DNA of 64,000 bases from Streptomyces sp. NBC_01335 (GTDB taxonomy: Bacteria; Actinomycetota; Actinomycetes; Streptomycetales; Streptomycetaceae): positions 1,860,001 through 1,924,000 of the forward strand of contig NZ_CP108370.1 in assembly GCF_035953295.1 (NCBI RefSeq). Reading direction: 5' to 3'. Numbering within the stretch: position 1 is the first letter of the stretch; every line of letters begins with the position of its first letter. Below, piece after piece: positions 47,134 to 56,416 of this stretch. Position numbers and translations under genes: made by a program. The notes below the pieces were generated by a model. The model did no database searches, was not told where the DNA came from, and worked only from the letters and a program-made list of their open reading frames with translations.

Positions 47134-48045
47134 TCAGCGCACGGCCGCCCGGCGGTACGCCCAGGTCGCCACGGCCAGCGAGAGCACTCCCACCGCCGCG
47201 CAGACCCCGAGGTCCAGCGCGACGACGGCCCAGTCCGGGTCGGCGTCGAAGGAACGGGCCAGCGCCTCCACCCCGTACGTGGACGGCAGCAGGTCGCGCG
47301 CCCAGCGCACCACCTCCGGCAGCCGCTCGGCGGGCAGCACGCCCAGCAGCAGCGCGGCGGACATGCCGAGCTGCCCCAGCAGGGTGGCCAGCTCCTGGCG
47401 CGGGGCCAGGAGCCCGAGCGCGGCGCCCAGCCCGGACAGCGCGGCCCCGGCCAGCGGGACCACGGCGACCAGCACCCACAGGTGCGCCATCGGGAGCTGG
47501 AAGAGCGCGCTCCCCGCGACCGCGGTGAAGACGGCGCCCGGCACGGTGAAGGAGGCGTACGCGCCCGCCGCGCCCAGCACCACGGCCGCGGGCGGCACCG
47601 GCAGGGTGGCGTAGTGGTCGAGGCCGCCGTTGGCCCTCAGCTGGCCGAAGTACTGGGCGAGCAGGTTCAGCGCGACGAAGGCGACCACCAGCACGCTGGA
47701 GCCCGCGACCACGGCCCGCGCCTCGGTGCCGCCGTCCACGACCCCGCGCATCATGATCATGATGCCGACGGACTGGAAGGTCGCCACGAAGAGCAGCGGG
47801 ATACGGGCCACCCGGGCCCGCGAGAGCTGGGCCCGGTACACGGCGGCCAGCGCGGGCAGCAGCCGGGCGCGCGGCGCCAGCGGGGCCGGTTCCCCGGCCC
47901 AGGAGCCGCCGACCGCCCCGGTGGACGCCTTGGTCCCGGCGGACCCCTTGGACCCGGTGGGCGCGGTGGACCCCGTGGACGCGGCCGGGCCGCCGGCCGG
48001 CCGGCCGAGCGGGGACACCGCCTCGGCGGGAACGATGCTCGTCAC
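47134..48045 (-). CDS. ABC-2 type transporter permease
   Basis: 303-residue membrane subunit of an ABC-2 exporter with six predicted helices after a low-complexity Ser/Thr/Gly/Lys-rich cytoplasmic N-terminus (about residues 20-50). The last third (RDLLPSTYGVEALAR) has the ABC-2 signature. GTG 48045 has GGGAG 9 bases upstream; GTG 48084 is an alternative. The ATP-binding gene lies 91 bp upstream and forms its partner. Substrate unknown. Confidence 0.85.
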   Translation of the reverse strand: MTSIVPAEAVSPLGRPAGGPAASTGSTAPTGSKGSAGTKASTGAVGGSWAGEPAPLAPRARLLPALAAVYRAQLSRARVARIPLLFVATFQSVGIMIMMRGVVDGGTEARAVVAGSSVLVVAFVALNLLAQYFGQLRANGGLDHYATLPVPPAAVVLGAAGAYASFTVPGAVFTAVAGSALFQLPMAHLWVLVAVVPLAGAALSGLGAALGLLAPRQELATLLGQLGMSAALLLGVLPAERLPEVVRWARDLLPSTYGVEALARSFDADPDWAVVALDLGVCAAVGVLSLAVATWAYRRAAVR

Positions 48046-48136
48046 CTGGCGCTGCTCCCGTTCACTGCCGCTGTTCTTCCGCACACGTCCCGTCCGTCCC
48101 CAGGGCCCCGGCCGGCCGGAGCCGTCGCCGTCGGCC

Positions 48137-49162
48137 TCATCCCTTCACCAGTCCCCTGCGCGCGTCCGCCGCGTCCCCGCCGAGGGCGAGGTAGACGTCC
48201 TCCAGGCTGGGGGTCGCCAGGGTGAAGTCGTCCAGGGCCGCGAAGGCCGCCCCACCGGTCACCGCGGCGACGGCGGCCCGCGCCTCGTCGGGCTTCAGGC
48301 GCAGCACCCAGCGGCGCCCGGACTCCTGGGCCGAGGCGCGCAGCGCGGCGACCTCGGGGACGTCCAGCGGGGCGCGCTCGCGCCACATCAGCTCGACCCT
48401 GACCTCGCCGGCCACCTGCTCCTTGAGGCCCTGCGGGGTGTCGCAGGCGATGACCTTGCCGCGTTCGACGACGGCGACCCGGTCGAGGACCGTCTCGGCC
48501 TCGATGACGTTGTGGGTGACCAGCAGCACGGTCGCGCCGTGCTCGGCCCGGCGCCGGTCGACGGCGGCCCAGACGGAGCGGCGGGCGACGGGGTCCATGC
48601 CGGTGGTCGGCTCGTCCAGGATCAGCACCGGGCGCTGTCCGACGAGGGCGGCGGCGAAGCAGGCGAGCCTGCGCTGACCGCCGGAGAGCTTCTTCAGGGG
48701 CCGCCCGGCCAGCTCGGTGAGGCCGAGCTCCTCCAGTACGGCGTCGCGCTCGGCGCGGGCCTCGCGGACCGGGAGGCCGCGCAGCCGCCCGGTGGTCTCG
48801 GCGGCGAGGGAGACGGTCAGCTCGTCGAGGGCGGTGGACTCCTGGCCGAGGTAGCCGATGAGCCGGGAGGCGCGTTCGGGATGGCGCACGAGGTCGTGGC
48901 CGAGCACCTCGACGCTGCCGGAGTCGGGGCGCATCAGGCCGGTGAGCTGGCGCACCAGGGTGGACTTGCCGGCACCGTTGGGGCCGAGCAGCCCGAAGAT
49001 CTCGCCGCCGCGCACCTCCAGGGTGATGCCGTCGGTGGCCCGTACCTCGGGCGCGGCGGGCGTGCCGCGGCGGCCCCGGACGGCCGGGTAGGTCTTCACC
49101 AGATCACGCACCGCGCACACGGTCCCGGTGGCCCTCTGCGCCTGTGCTGTGCCCGTACTCAC
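48137..49162 (-). CDS. ABC transporter ATP-binding protein (ABC-2 exporter)
   Basis: 341 residues. GLLGPNGAGKST (Walker A), LKKLSGGQRRLA (signature), VLILDEPTTGMDPVARR (Walker B) and LLVTHNVIEAE (H-loop) are complete. The C-terminal 90 residues form the regulatory domain seen in drug/antibiotic exporter ATPases. GTG 49162 lies inside an inverted repeat (49152-49180), which may be an operator. Cytoplasmic partner of the permease downstream. Confidence 0.93.
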   Translation of the reverse strand: MSTGTAQAQRATGTVCAVRDLVKTYPAVRGRRGTPAAPEVRATDGITLEVRGGEIFGLLGPNGAGKSTLVRQLTGLMRPDSGSVEVLGHDLVRHPERASRLIGYLGQESTALDELTVSLAAETTGRLRGLPVREARAERDAVLEELGLTELAGRPLKKLSGGQRRLACFAAALVGQRPVLILDEPTTGMDPVARRSVWAAVDRRRAEHGATVLLVTHNVIEAETVLDRVAVVERGKVIACDTPQGLKEQVAGEVRVELMWRERAPLDVPEVAALRASAQESGRRWVLRLKPDEARAAVAAVTGGAAFAALDDFTLATPSLEDVYLALGGDAADARRGLVKG

Positions 49163-49180
49163 GAGGTACGAGAGTACGGG
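49152..49180. promoter_or_regulatory. Inverted repeat over the ABC ATPase start codon
   Basis: CCCGTACTC ... GAGTACGGG, perfect 9-bp arms 11 nt apart, overlaps the GTG start (49162-49160). Either an operator or a hairpin hiding the start of a short-leader mRNA. Confidence 0.45.
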
Positions 49181-49231
49181 GTCGGATGGTCCGGATTGCG
49201 CCGGGGGCCCGGTCCCGGTCGACGCGCGGAG

Positions 49232-49271
49232 CCCGGCGGGCACCCGAGGACGCCTACGGGCGCCCGCCGGG
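49232..49271 (-). terminator. Terminator of the NYN gene
   Basis: 10-bp inverted repeat (CCCGGCGGGC / GCCCGCCGGG, 20-nt loop) directly adjoining the stop codon of the NYN gene. Confidence 0.45.
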
Positions 49272-50540
49272 TCATTCCGGGGCGGGGACGTGGTCCGCGG
49301 CGGCCGTGATGTCGATCTCGCGCCAGAATCCGGCCCGGATGGCGTAGCGGTCGTGCTCGTCGATCTGGTCGTCCTTGTGCGCGAGGAGTCCGAAGCGCGC
49401 CGCGTACCGCAGGAGCTCCCCGTCGATCCGGTGCGGGATGCGCGGGTACATGGTGGAGAGCTTCTGGAGGTGGACGGTCTCCGGGAGCCGCTCCATCCAA
49501 CGGCGGGCGAAGACCTGGCCGACCTCGAAGGGGTCGCCGCCCACGGTGGTGATGTCCTCCTCGCGGTCGGCCCAGCGCTGTTCGGCGGTGGTGACCTGGG
49601 CGAGGGTGGGCAGCGAGGCGGTCTCCGGGGGTTCGCCGAGGGAGCCCCGGTCCGCCCACCCCCGGTCCGAGGACCAGCGCAGCGTGGCGCTCGGCGCCGG
49701 GGCGGGCTGCGCCTGTACCGGGGCGGCGGGGCCGCCCGCGGACGCGCGGAGGGCGGCCAGGTCCTTCGGCGTGGGGACGCCCTTGTGGTTGTGAGCGGGC
49801 GCGGGCTCGGGCGTGCCGCCGCTCTCCGGGCGGGGCGCCGGCGGGGCACCGGCGCGGGCCGCCGCCTGGGCCTCGGAGGCGCGCTCGGCGGAGGCCGCGA
49901 GGGCCGCTTCGGGCAGGGGCGCGGAGAGGATCGCGGCGATCTCGGGGCGCGGGGCGGACTGCGGGGCGCAGATCCCGCCGGTCTCCTTGGCGCGGACGGC
50001 CTTGGTGATCCAGGCGCGGTCGAGCACGCGGCGTTCGTCGGCCTCGGCCACCAGGTCCTCGGACTGGTTGTAGTCGCCGTCCGCGGCCTGGACGGCCCAG
50101 AGGTGGACGGCGACGCCGTGTTCCTTGGCGGACATCAGACCGGGCAGCAGGTCGCCGTCGCCGGTCACCAGGACCACGTCGGAACAGGCGCGGTTGCGGG
50201 CCAGTTCGGTCAGTTCGGCGTGCATGGCCGCGTCGACGCCCTTCTGCGCCCATCGTCCGTCGCTCCGGGTGAGCGCGCCGAGCCGGACGGTGACTCTCGG
50301 CATGACCCGCAGCCTGCGGTGTTCGGGCTGCGGTACGCGGTCGGGGGCGCCGTCGAACCAGTAGATGCGCAGCAGGGGTTGCTCGGTGTCGGCCTCGGCG
50401 CGTTCGCGCAGGCCCTGGATCAGGGCGGCGTGGTCGACGGTGATGCGCGAACGGGCTGGTTCGCCCGCCAGCAGACTCGCGGCTGCGCCCAGCAGGTAGC
50501 CGGCGTCCACCAGGACGACGCAACGGTCCACGCGTTCCAC
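49272..50540 (-). CDS. NYN domain protein
   Basis: 422 residues. The N-terminal 190 residues form a NYN/PIN-like nuclease domain: RCVVLVDAGYLLGAA, KGVDAAMHAELTELA and VVLVTGDGDLLPGL carry the three aspartates expected to hold a metal ion, so RNA cleavage is plausible. A Pro/Ala-rich linker (about 215-300) joins a C-terminal domain of alpha-beta character (VHLQKLSTMYPRIPHRID). Start GTG 50540 or 50531 after GGAAGAGG. No known partner in the window. Confidence 0.85.
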   Translation of the reverse strand: MERVDRCVVLVDAGYLLGAAASLLAGEPARSRITVDHAALIQGLRERAEADTEQPLLRIYWFDGAPDRVPQPEHRRLRVMPRVTVRLGALTRSDGRWAQKGVDAAMHAELTELARNRACSDVVLVTGDGDLLPGLMSAKEHGVAVHLWAVQAADGDYNQSEDLVAEADERRVLDRAWITKAVRAKETGGICAPQSAPRPEIAAILSAPLPEAALAASAERASEAQAAARAGAPPAPRPESGGTPEPAPAHNHKGVPTPKDLAALRASAGGPAAPVQAQPAPAPSATLRWSSDRGWADRGSLGEPPETASLPTLAQVTTAEQRWADREEDITTVGGDPFEVGQVFARRWMERLPETVHLQKLSTMYPRIPHRIDGELLRYAARFGLLAHKDDQIDEHDRYAIRAGFWREIDITAAADHVPAPE

Positions 50541-50797
50541 CCTCTTCCGGAATTCGGCGAACGGCCGTTCAGGGTTTCCGTCGAGTCTGCCCGACCGCGC
50601 GGAAGTAGACGGCCGGAACTCGATCTTCGGCGTGGCGGATGCGGTGGGAGTTGCCCACAGGGGGCCTGCGGGGGTCGGCAGGGGGCCCACAGCGATGTCC
50701 ACTACGGAAGGTAATGATCCAACATGCGTGCTTTGTGGGGCTATGTGAGTCTGACATCGGTCCTGGCAACCAGGATTCCCCACAGGAGGCAATCACC

Positions 50798-50977
50798 ATG
50801 GCCAAGAACAAGAACCGTAAGCAGGGCAGCCCCCAGGACCGCGCGTCCGCGGCGGAGCGCGGCGCCGAGCAGGCGAAGTCGACGTCCTTTGAGGACCGGA
50901 GCACGTCGCAGTCGCAGGCCCAGGGCAGCCCCTCGGACGTGGCCCGCAAGCACCAGCGGCGTTTCGGCCACAACTGA
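50798..50977 (+). CDS. Small hydrophilic basic protein
   Basis: 59 residues rich in Lys, Arg, Gln and Ser, starting MAKNKNRKQGSPQD and ending VARKHQRRFGHN, without hydrophobic core or cysteine. A strong AGGAGG ribosome site lies 8 bases before the ATG, and a strong terminator follows, so it is a genuine independent gene. Function unknown; intrinsic disorder is likely. Confidence 0.8.
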   Translation: MAKNKNRKQGSPQDRASAAERGAEQAKSTSFEDRSTSQSQAQGSPSDVARKHQRRFGHN

Positions 50978-50995
50978 CGGCCGTGACACCGCAGT

Positions 50996-51033
50996 AAGGG
51001 GCGCCCCCGCCGTCGTCGGCGGGGGCGCCCCTT
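50996..51033. terminator. Strong terminator
   Basis: Perfect 17-bp inverted repeat (AAGGGGCGCCCCCGCCG, loop TCGT, then its complement) after the small basic protein gene, pointing toward the convergent dnaE. Confidence 0.8.
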
Positions 51034-51042
51034 CGCTTGTCG

Positions 51043-51175
51043 TACGGGCGTACCGGCCGGGTGCCGTACGCGCGCGGACCTGGTGCCGTACGCGCACCCG
51101 ACCCGGGCGCCGCTCGCGCGCATCGGCCCGGATGCCGTACGCGACCGCCCTGTTACGCCCCGTACGCGGCCGCGG
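51043..51175. repeat. Cluster of CGTACG-containing repeats
   Basis: Five copies of CGTACG, four of them within CCGTACGCG, lie in about 130 bp downstream of dnaE. They are spaced irregularly. No gene. Confidence 0.55.
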
Positions 51176-51184
51176 CCGGTCCCG

Positions 51185-54100
51185 TCAGCCCGCCAGGCAG
51201 GACGGGCCGAGCAGCACCTTGAGGTCGCCGAAGAGCGCCGGGTCGGGCTTCACCCGGTGCCGGTCGAGCCGCAGGACGGTGGTCTTGCGCGGGCCCTGGA
51301 GCTTGATGCGGACCTCGGTGTCGCCCCGGTGGCTGGAAAGCACTTCACCGAGGCGGCTGACCATCGGGGGCGTGATCTTCACGGTGGGGATGGTGAGGAC
51401 GACCGGTGCGTTGGTGCCCGCGTTGGAGATGTCGGGGACCTGCATCTCCATGGCGACGAGCCGCGGCACGTCCTCGCGCTTGTCGAGCCGTCCCTTGACG
51501 AAGACGACGGTGTCCTCCACCAGCTGGGTGGAGACCAGTTGGTAGGTGGCCGGGAAGAACATGCACTCGATGGCGCCCGCGAGGTCCTCGACGGTGGCGA
51601 TGGCCCAGGCGTTGCCCTGCTTGGTCATCTTCCGCTGGAGGCCGGAGATGATGCCGCCGACGGTGACGACGGCACCGTCGCTGTGCTCCCCGCCGGTCAG
51701 TTGGGAGATCGCGGCGTCCGCCTTGTCGGAGAGCACGTGCTCAAGACCGAAGAGCGGGTGGTCGGAGACGTACAGGCCGAGCATCTCGCGTTCCTGGGCG
51801 AGCAGGTAGGACTTCTCCCACTCGATGTCGGAGAACTCGACGTCCAGCCCGAAGCCGGGCTCGTCGCTCTCCTCCTCGCCCATGCCGCCGAAGAGGTCGA
51901 ACTGCCCCTCGGCCTCCTTGCGCTTGACCTGGACCACGTTGTCGATCATCGGTTCGTGGTGGGCGACGAGTCCCTTGCGGGTGTGGCCCATCTCGTCGAA
52001 GGCGCCGGCCTTGATGAGCGATTCAACGGTGCGCTTGTTGCAGACGACCGCTTCGACCTTGTCGAGGAAGTCGGGGAAGGTGCTGTACTTCCCCTTCGCC
52101 TTGCGGCACCGGATGATCGAGTCCACGACGTTCGTGCCGACGTTGCGCACGGCGGTGAGGCCGAAGAGGATCACGTCGTCACCCTGGGCGGCGAAGTTGG
52201 CCTCGGACTCGTTGACGTTCGGCGGGAGCACCTTGATGCCCATGCGCCGGCACTCGTTGAGGTAGATCGCCGACTTGTCCTTGTCGTCCTTGACCGAGGT
52301 CAGCAGGGCGGCCATGTACTCGGCGGGGTAGTTCGCCTTGAGGTAGGCGGTCCAGTAGGTGACGAGACCGTACGCGGAGGAGTGCGCCTTGTTGAACGCG
52401 TAGCCGGCGAACGGCACCAGGACGTCCCAGAGCGCCTTGATCGCGGCGTCGGAGAAGCCGTTCTTCTTGGCGCCGGCCTCGAAGAGGACGAAGTTCTTCG
52501 CCAGCTCGTCGGCCTTCTTCTTGCCCATCACGCGGCGCAGGATGTCGGCCTCGCCGAGGGAGTAACCGGCGACGATCTGGGCCGCCTTCTGCACCTGCTC
52601 CTGGTAGACGATCAGGCCGTAGGTGAGGCCGAGGACCTCCTTGAGGGGCTCCTCCAGCTCCGGGTGGATCGGGGTGATCTCCTGGCGGGCGTTCTTGCGC
52701 TCGGCGTAGTTCGTGTGCGAGTTCATGCCCATCGGGCCCGGCCGGTAGAGGGCCGAGACGGCGGAGATGTCCTCGAAGTTGTCGGGCTGCATCTGGCGCA
52801 GCAGCGAACGCATCGGCCCGCCGTCGAACTGGAACACGCCGAGCGTGTCGCCCCGGCAGAGGAGTTCGTACGTCTTGGGGTCGTTCAGGGGCAGGGAGAG
52901 CATCTCCAGCTCGATGCCCTTGTTCGCCTTCACCATCTTGACGGCGTCGTCCATGATGGTGAGGTTGCGCAGGCCGAGGAAGTCCATCTTGAGCAGGCCC
53001 AGCGACTCGCACTGGGGGTAGTCCCACTGGGTGATGGTGACGCCGTCGGTGTGCCGGACCCAGACCGGGGCGTGGTCCACGATCGGTTCGCTGGACATGA
53101 TCACGCCGGCGGCGTGCACGCCCATCTGCCGGACCAGTCCTTCGACGCCCTTGGCGGTGTCGATGACCTTCTTGACGTCCGGCTCGTTCTCGTACATCCC
53201 CCGGATCTCGCCGGCCTCGCTGTAGCGCGGGTGCTTGGGGTCGGTGATGCCGTTGAGGTCGATGCCCTTGCCGAGGACGTCGGCGGGCATGGCCTTGGTG
53301 AGGCGGTCGCCCATGGCGTACGGGTAGCCGAGGACGCGGGCGGAGTCCTTGATGGCGTTCTTCGCCTTGATCTTGCCGTACGTGCCGATCATGGCGACCT
53401 TGTCGGCGCCGTACTTCTCGGTGACGTACCGGATCACCTCGACGCGCCGGCGTTCGTCGAAGTCGATGTCGACGTCGGGCATGGAGACGCGCTCGGGGTT
53501 GAGGAACCGCTCGAAGATCAGTCCGTGCTCGATCGGGTCGAGGTCGGTGATGCCCATGGCGTACGAGACGATCGAGCCGGCCGCGGAGCCTCGGCCGGGG
53601 CCGACCGCGATGCCGTTGTTCTTGGCCCACATGATGAAGTCGGCGACGACGAGGAAGTACCCCGGGAACCCCATCTGGATGATGATGTCCATCTCGTACT
53701 CGACCTGCTTCTGCCGGTCGTCGGGGACGCCGTTCGGGAAGCGGCGGTCCATGCCGACCCGGACCTCCTCCCGGAACCAGGTGACCTCCGTGTAGCCGTC
53801 CGGGATGTCGAACTTCGGCATGAGGTTCTTCGCCTCGAACATGCCGGAGGTGTCGATCTGCTGCGCGACCAGCAGGGTGTTGGCGCACCCCTGCTGCCAG
53901 GCGTCGGAGGAGTCGACGGCGTACATCTCGTCGGTGGTCTTGAGGTAGTAGCCGGTGCCGTCGAAGCGGAAGCGGTCGGGGTCGGAGAGGTTCTTGCCGG
54001 TCTGGATGCAGAGCAGGGCGTCGTGGGCGGTCGCCTCGTGCGCGTAGGTGTAGTGCGAGTCGTTGGTGACCAGCGGCGGGATGTTCAGCTTCTTGCCGAT

Positions 54101-54724
54101 TTCGAGGAGCCCGTCGCGGACCCGGCGCTCGATCTCGATGCCGTGGTCCATCAGCTCCAGGAAGTACTTGCCCTCGCCGAAGATGTCCTTGTAGTCGGAG
54201 GCGGCCTGGACGGCCTCGTCGAACTGGCCGAGCCGCAGCCGGGTCTGCACCTCGCCGGAGGGGCACCCGGTGGAGGCGATCAGGCCCTCCGACCACTGGG
54301 CGATGGTCTCCTTGTCCATGCGGGGCCACTTCTGCAGCCAGCCCTCGGCGTACGCGTCCGAGGAGAGCTTGAAGAGGTTGTGCAGCCCGGTGCTGTTCGC
54401 CGCCCAGATCGTCTTGTGGGTGTAACCACCGGAACCGGAGACGTCGTCCCGCTTCTGGTGCGGCTGCCCCCACTGGATCTTCCGCTTGTGCTTGCGCGAC
54501 TCCGGGGCGACGTACGCCTCGATGCCGATGATCGGCGTCACGCCGGCCTTCTTCGCCGTGTGGAAGAAGTCGTACGCCCCGTGGAGGTTGCCGTGGTCCG
54601 TCATGGCGACGTGCGACATCCCCATGGTGTTGGCCGCCTCGAACATGTCCTTGAGCCGCGCGGCACCGTCGAGCAGGGAGTACTGGGTGTGGACGTGCAG
54701 GTGCGTGAAGGGCGGCTTGGTCAC
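51185..54724 (-). CDS. dnaE: DNA polymerase III alpha subunit
   Basis: DnaE (1179 residues) is the replicative polymerase. The PHP domain begins HLHVHTQYSLLDG at residue 8. GRGSAAGS near 380 and PDVDIDFDERRR near 412 belong to the palm, where the aspartates bind metal. The C-terminus holds the OB-fold/tau-binding regions. GTG 54724 gives the family-like N-terminus; the frame continues upstream to 54913 without similarity. Divergent from the DUF2252 gene over a 258-bp gap. Confidence 0.97.
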   Translation of the reverse strand: MTKPPFTHLHVHTQYSLLDGAARLKDMFEAANTMGMSHVAMTDHGNLHGAYDFFHTAKKAGVTPIIGIEAYVAPESRKHKRKIQWGQPHQKRDDVSGSGGYTHKTIWAANSTGLHNLFKLSSDAYAEGWLQKWPRMDKETIAQWSEGLIASTGCPSGEVQTRLRLGQFDEAVQAASDYKDIFGEGKYFLELMDHGIEIERRVRDGLLEIGKKLNIPPLVTNDSHYTYAHEATAHDALLCIQTGKNLSDPDRFRFDGTGYYLKTTDEMYAVDSSDAWQQGCANTLLVAQQIDTSGMFEAKNLMPKFDIPDGYTEVTWFREEVRVGMDRRFPNGVPDDRQKQVEYEMDIIIQMGFPGYFLVVADFIMWAKNNGIAVGPGRGSAAGSIVSYAMGITDLDPIEHGLIFERFLNPERVSMPDVDIDFDERRRVEVIRYVTEKYGADKVAMIGTYGKIKAKNAIKDSARVLGYPYAMGDRLTKAMPADVLGKGIDLNGITDPKHPRYSEAGEIRGMYENEPDVKKVIDTAKGVEGLVRQMGVHAAGVIMSSEPIVDHAPVWVRHTDGVTITQWDYPQCESLGLLKMDFLGLRNLTIMDDAVKMVKANKGIELEMLSLPLNDPKTYELLCRGDTLGVFQFDGGPMRSLLRQMQPDNFEDISAVSALYRPGPMGMNSHTNYAERKNARQEITPIHPELEEPLKEVLGLTYGLIVYQEQVQKAAQIVAGYSLGEADILRRVMGKKKADELAKNFVLFEAGAKKNGFSDAAIKALWDVLVPFAGYAFNKAHSSAYGLVTYWTAYLKANYPAEYMAALLTSVKDDKDKSAIYLNECRRMGIKVLPPNVNESEANFAAQGDDVILFGLTAVRNVGTNVVDSIIRCRKAKGKYSTFPDFLDKVEAVVCNKRTVESLIKAGAFDEMGHTRKGLVAHHEPMIDNVVQVKRKEAEGQFDLFGGMGEEESDEPGFGLDVEFSDIEWEKSYLLAQEREMLGLYVSDHPLFGLEHVLSDKADAAISQLTGGEHSDGAVVTVGGIISGLQRKMTKQGNAWAIATVEDLAGAIECMFFPATYQLVSTQLVEDTVVFVKGRLDKREDVPRLVAMEMQVPDISNAGTNAPVVLTIPTVKITPPMVSRLGEVLSSHRGDTEVRIKLQGPRKTTVLRLDRHRVKPDPALFGDLKVLLGPSCLAG

Positions 54725-54982
54725 GGCGCTGTGCCTCCGGGGGATGACAGATGTGGCACGCCGCACTCGGCCCGGGATGACGGGCGGGCGGCGGACAACC
54801 GACGGCTGGGGGGTGTCGAGGGGACAGCGTGGAAGTCTACGTCTCCGCGCTGACGAACGTCGGGCACTTGGGAGTACGGTCGCGCGTTGGAGGGGCGGAG
54901 ACGCCCATCCCATTTGTCATGAACGCCATGTTCGACGGTGATCGAAGCAGATTCGGCACCCTGCACCAGGAGGCACCCAGCG

Positions 54983-56308
54983 ATGTCGGAACAGCTGAGC
55001 GGCGCGGAAGACCGCGGGGAGCGCATTCTCGCCGTCTTCGAGACGGCCTTCGGTGAGCTGCTGGCGGCCGACCCGGCCGCCTTCCAGGTCAAGTTCCGGA
55101 AGATGGCGGGCTCGGCCTTCGCCTTCTACCGGGGCACCGCCTGCCTGTTCTACGACGACCTGGCCCGGGAGCGCCACGGCGGTCCGTTCCTGGACGAGCG
55201 CACCGGCCGCGTCTGGATCCACGGGGACCTCCACGCGGAGAACTTCGGCACCTACATGGACGCCAACGGCCGCCTGGTCTTCAACGTCAACGACTTCGAC
55301 GAGGCGTACGTCGGCCCGTTCACCTGGGACCTCAAGCGCTTCGCCGCCTCCGTCGCCCTGATCGGGTACGCCAAGGCGCTCAGCGACGACCAGATCACCG
55401 AGCTGGTCCGGGTCTACGCCGCCGCGTACCGCGAGCGCGTCCACGCGCTCGCGACCGGCGCGAAGAACGACGAGGTGCCGCCCTTCACCCTGGACACCGC
55501 CGACGGCCCGCTGCTCGGCGCGCTCCGCACGGCCCGGTCGCTCACCCGCTTCTCGCTGCTGGACTCGATGACGGAGATCCGCGACTTCGAGCGGCGGTTC
55601 GCCGCGGGCGGTGGCGCCATCGACCTGGACGCGGCGACCCGGTACAAGGTCCTCGCGGCGTTCGACGGCTATCTGGAGACCCTGCCCGAGTCGAGCCTGA
55701 CCCGCCCGGACTCGTACCGGGTGAAGGACGTGGTGGGCCGCCGGGGCATCGGCATCGGCTCGGCCGGGCTGCCCTCGTACAACATCCTGCTGGAGGGGAA
55801 CAGCGACGCCCTGGAGAACGACGTCGTGATCTACCTCAAGCAGGCGCAGACCCCGGCCGTCTCCCGGCACATCACGGACTCCTCGGTGCGCGACTACTTC
55901 CAGCACGAGGGCCACCGCACGGTGATCTCGCAGCGGGCGCTCCAGGCCCACGCCGACCCGTGGCTGGGCTGGACCGAGCTGGACGGCGCCGGACAGCTGG
56001 TCGCCGAGGTCTCGCCGTACGCCGTGGACCTGGACTGGTCCGACATCGACGAGCCCGACGAGATCGCGGCGGTCGTCGCCGACCTCGGCCGGGCGACGGC
56101 CACCATGCACGCGGCGGCCGACGACGAGAGCGGCCACTCGCTGGTGCCGTTCTCCACCGAGCGGGCCATCGACGCCGCCATCGCGGCCGACGAGGACGGC
56201 TTCGGCGACCTGCTCGTCGACTTCGCCCACAGTTACGGCGCACGGGCCCGCCGGGACCACCGGATCTTCGTGGACCTCTTCCGCAACGGCCGCATTCCGG
56301 GCCTCTGA
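54983..56308 (+). CDS. DUF2252 domain protein
   Basis: 441 residues of the DUF2252 family, related to the protein-kinase-like/aminoglycoside phosphotransferase fold. IHGDLHAENFGTY near residue 80 resembles the catalytic loop, and VNDFDEAYVGPFTWDLKR the metal-binding segment. The segment near 270 (GIGSAGLPSYNILLEG) is conserved in the family. Substrate unknown. AGGAGG lies 9 bases before the ATG. A hairpin at 56347-56375 follows. Confidence 0.85.
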   Translation: MSEQLSGAEDRGERILAVFETAFGELLAADPAAFQVKFRKMAGSAFAFYRGTACLFYDDLARERHGGPFLDERTGRVWIHGDLHAENFGTYMDANGRLVFNVNDFDEAYVGPFTWDLKRFAASVALIGYAKALSDDQITELVRVYAAAYRERVHALATGAKNDEVPPFTLDTADGPLLGALRTARSLTRFSLLDSMTEIRDFERRFAAGGGAIDLDAATRYKVLAAFDGYLETLPESSLTRPDSYRVKDVVGRRGIGIGSAGLPSYNILLEGNSDALENDVVIYLKQAQTPAVSRHITDSSVRDYFQHEGHRTVISQRALQAHADPWLGWTELDGAGQLVAEVSPYAVDLDWSDIDEPDEIAAVVADLGRATATMHAAADDESGHSLVPFSTERAIDAAIAADEDGFGDLLVDFAHSYGARARRDHRIFVDLFRNGRIPGL

Positions 56309-56346
56309 CCGAACCTCCGGCCGAACCTCCGGCCGAGCCCGTGACC

Positions 56347-56375
56347 GGGCCCGTGAGAGCCGTTCTCCCGGGCCC
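56347..56375 (+). terminator. Hairpin after the DUF2252 gene
   Basis: 11-bp stem (GGGCCCGTGAG / CTCCCGGGCCC, one mismatch, 7-nt loop) 38 nt beyond the stop. Confidence 0.45.
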
Positions 56376-56416
56376 TTAGGGTTCGCTTACAGGGGCGCGT
56401 GCGAGACTCTCCGGCG

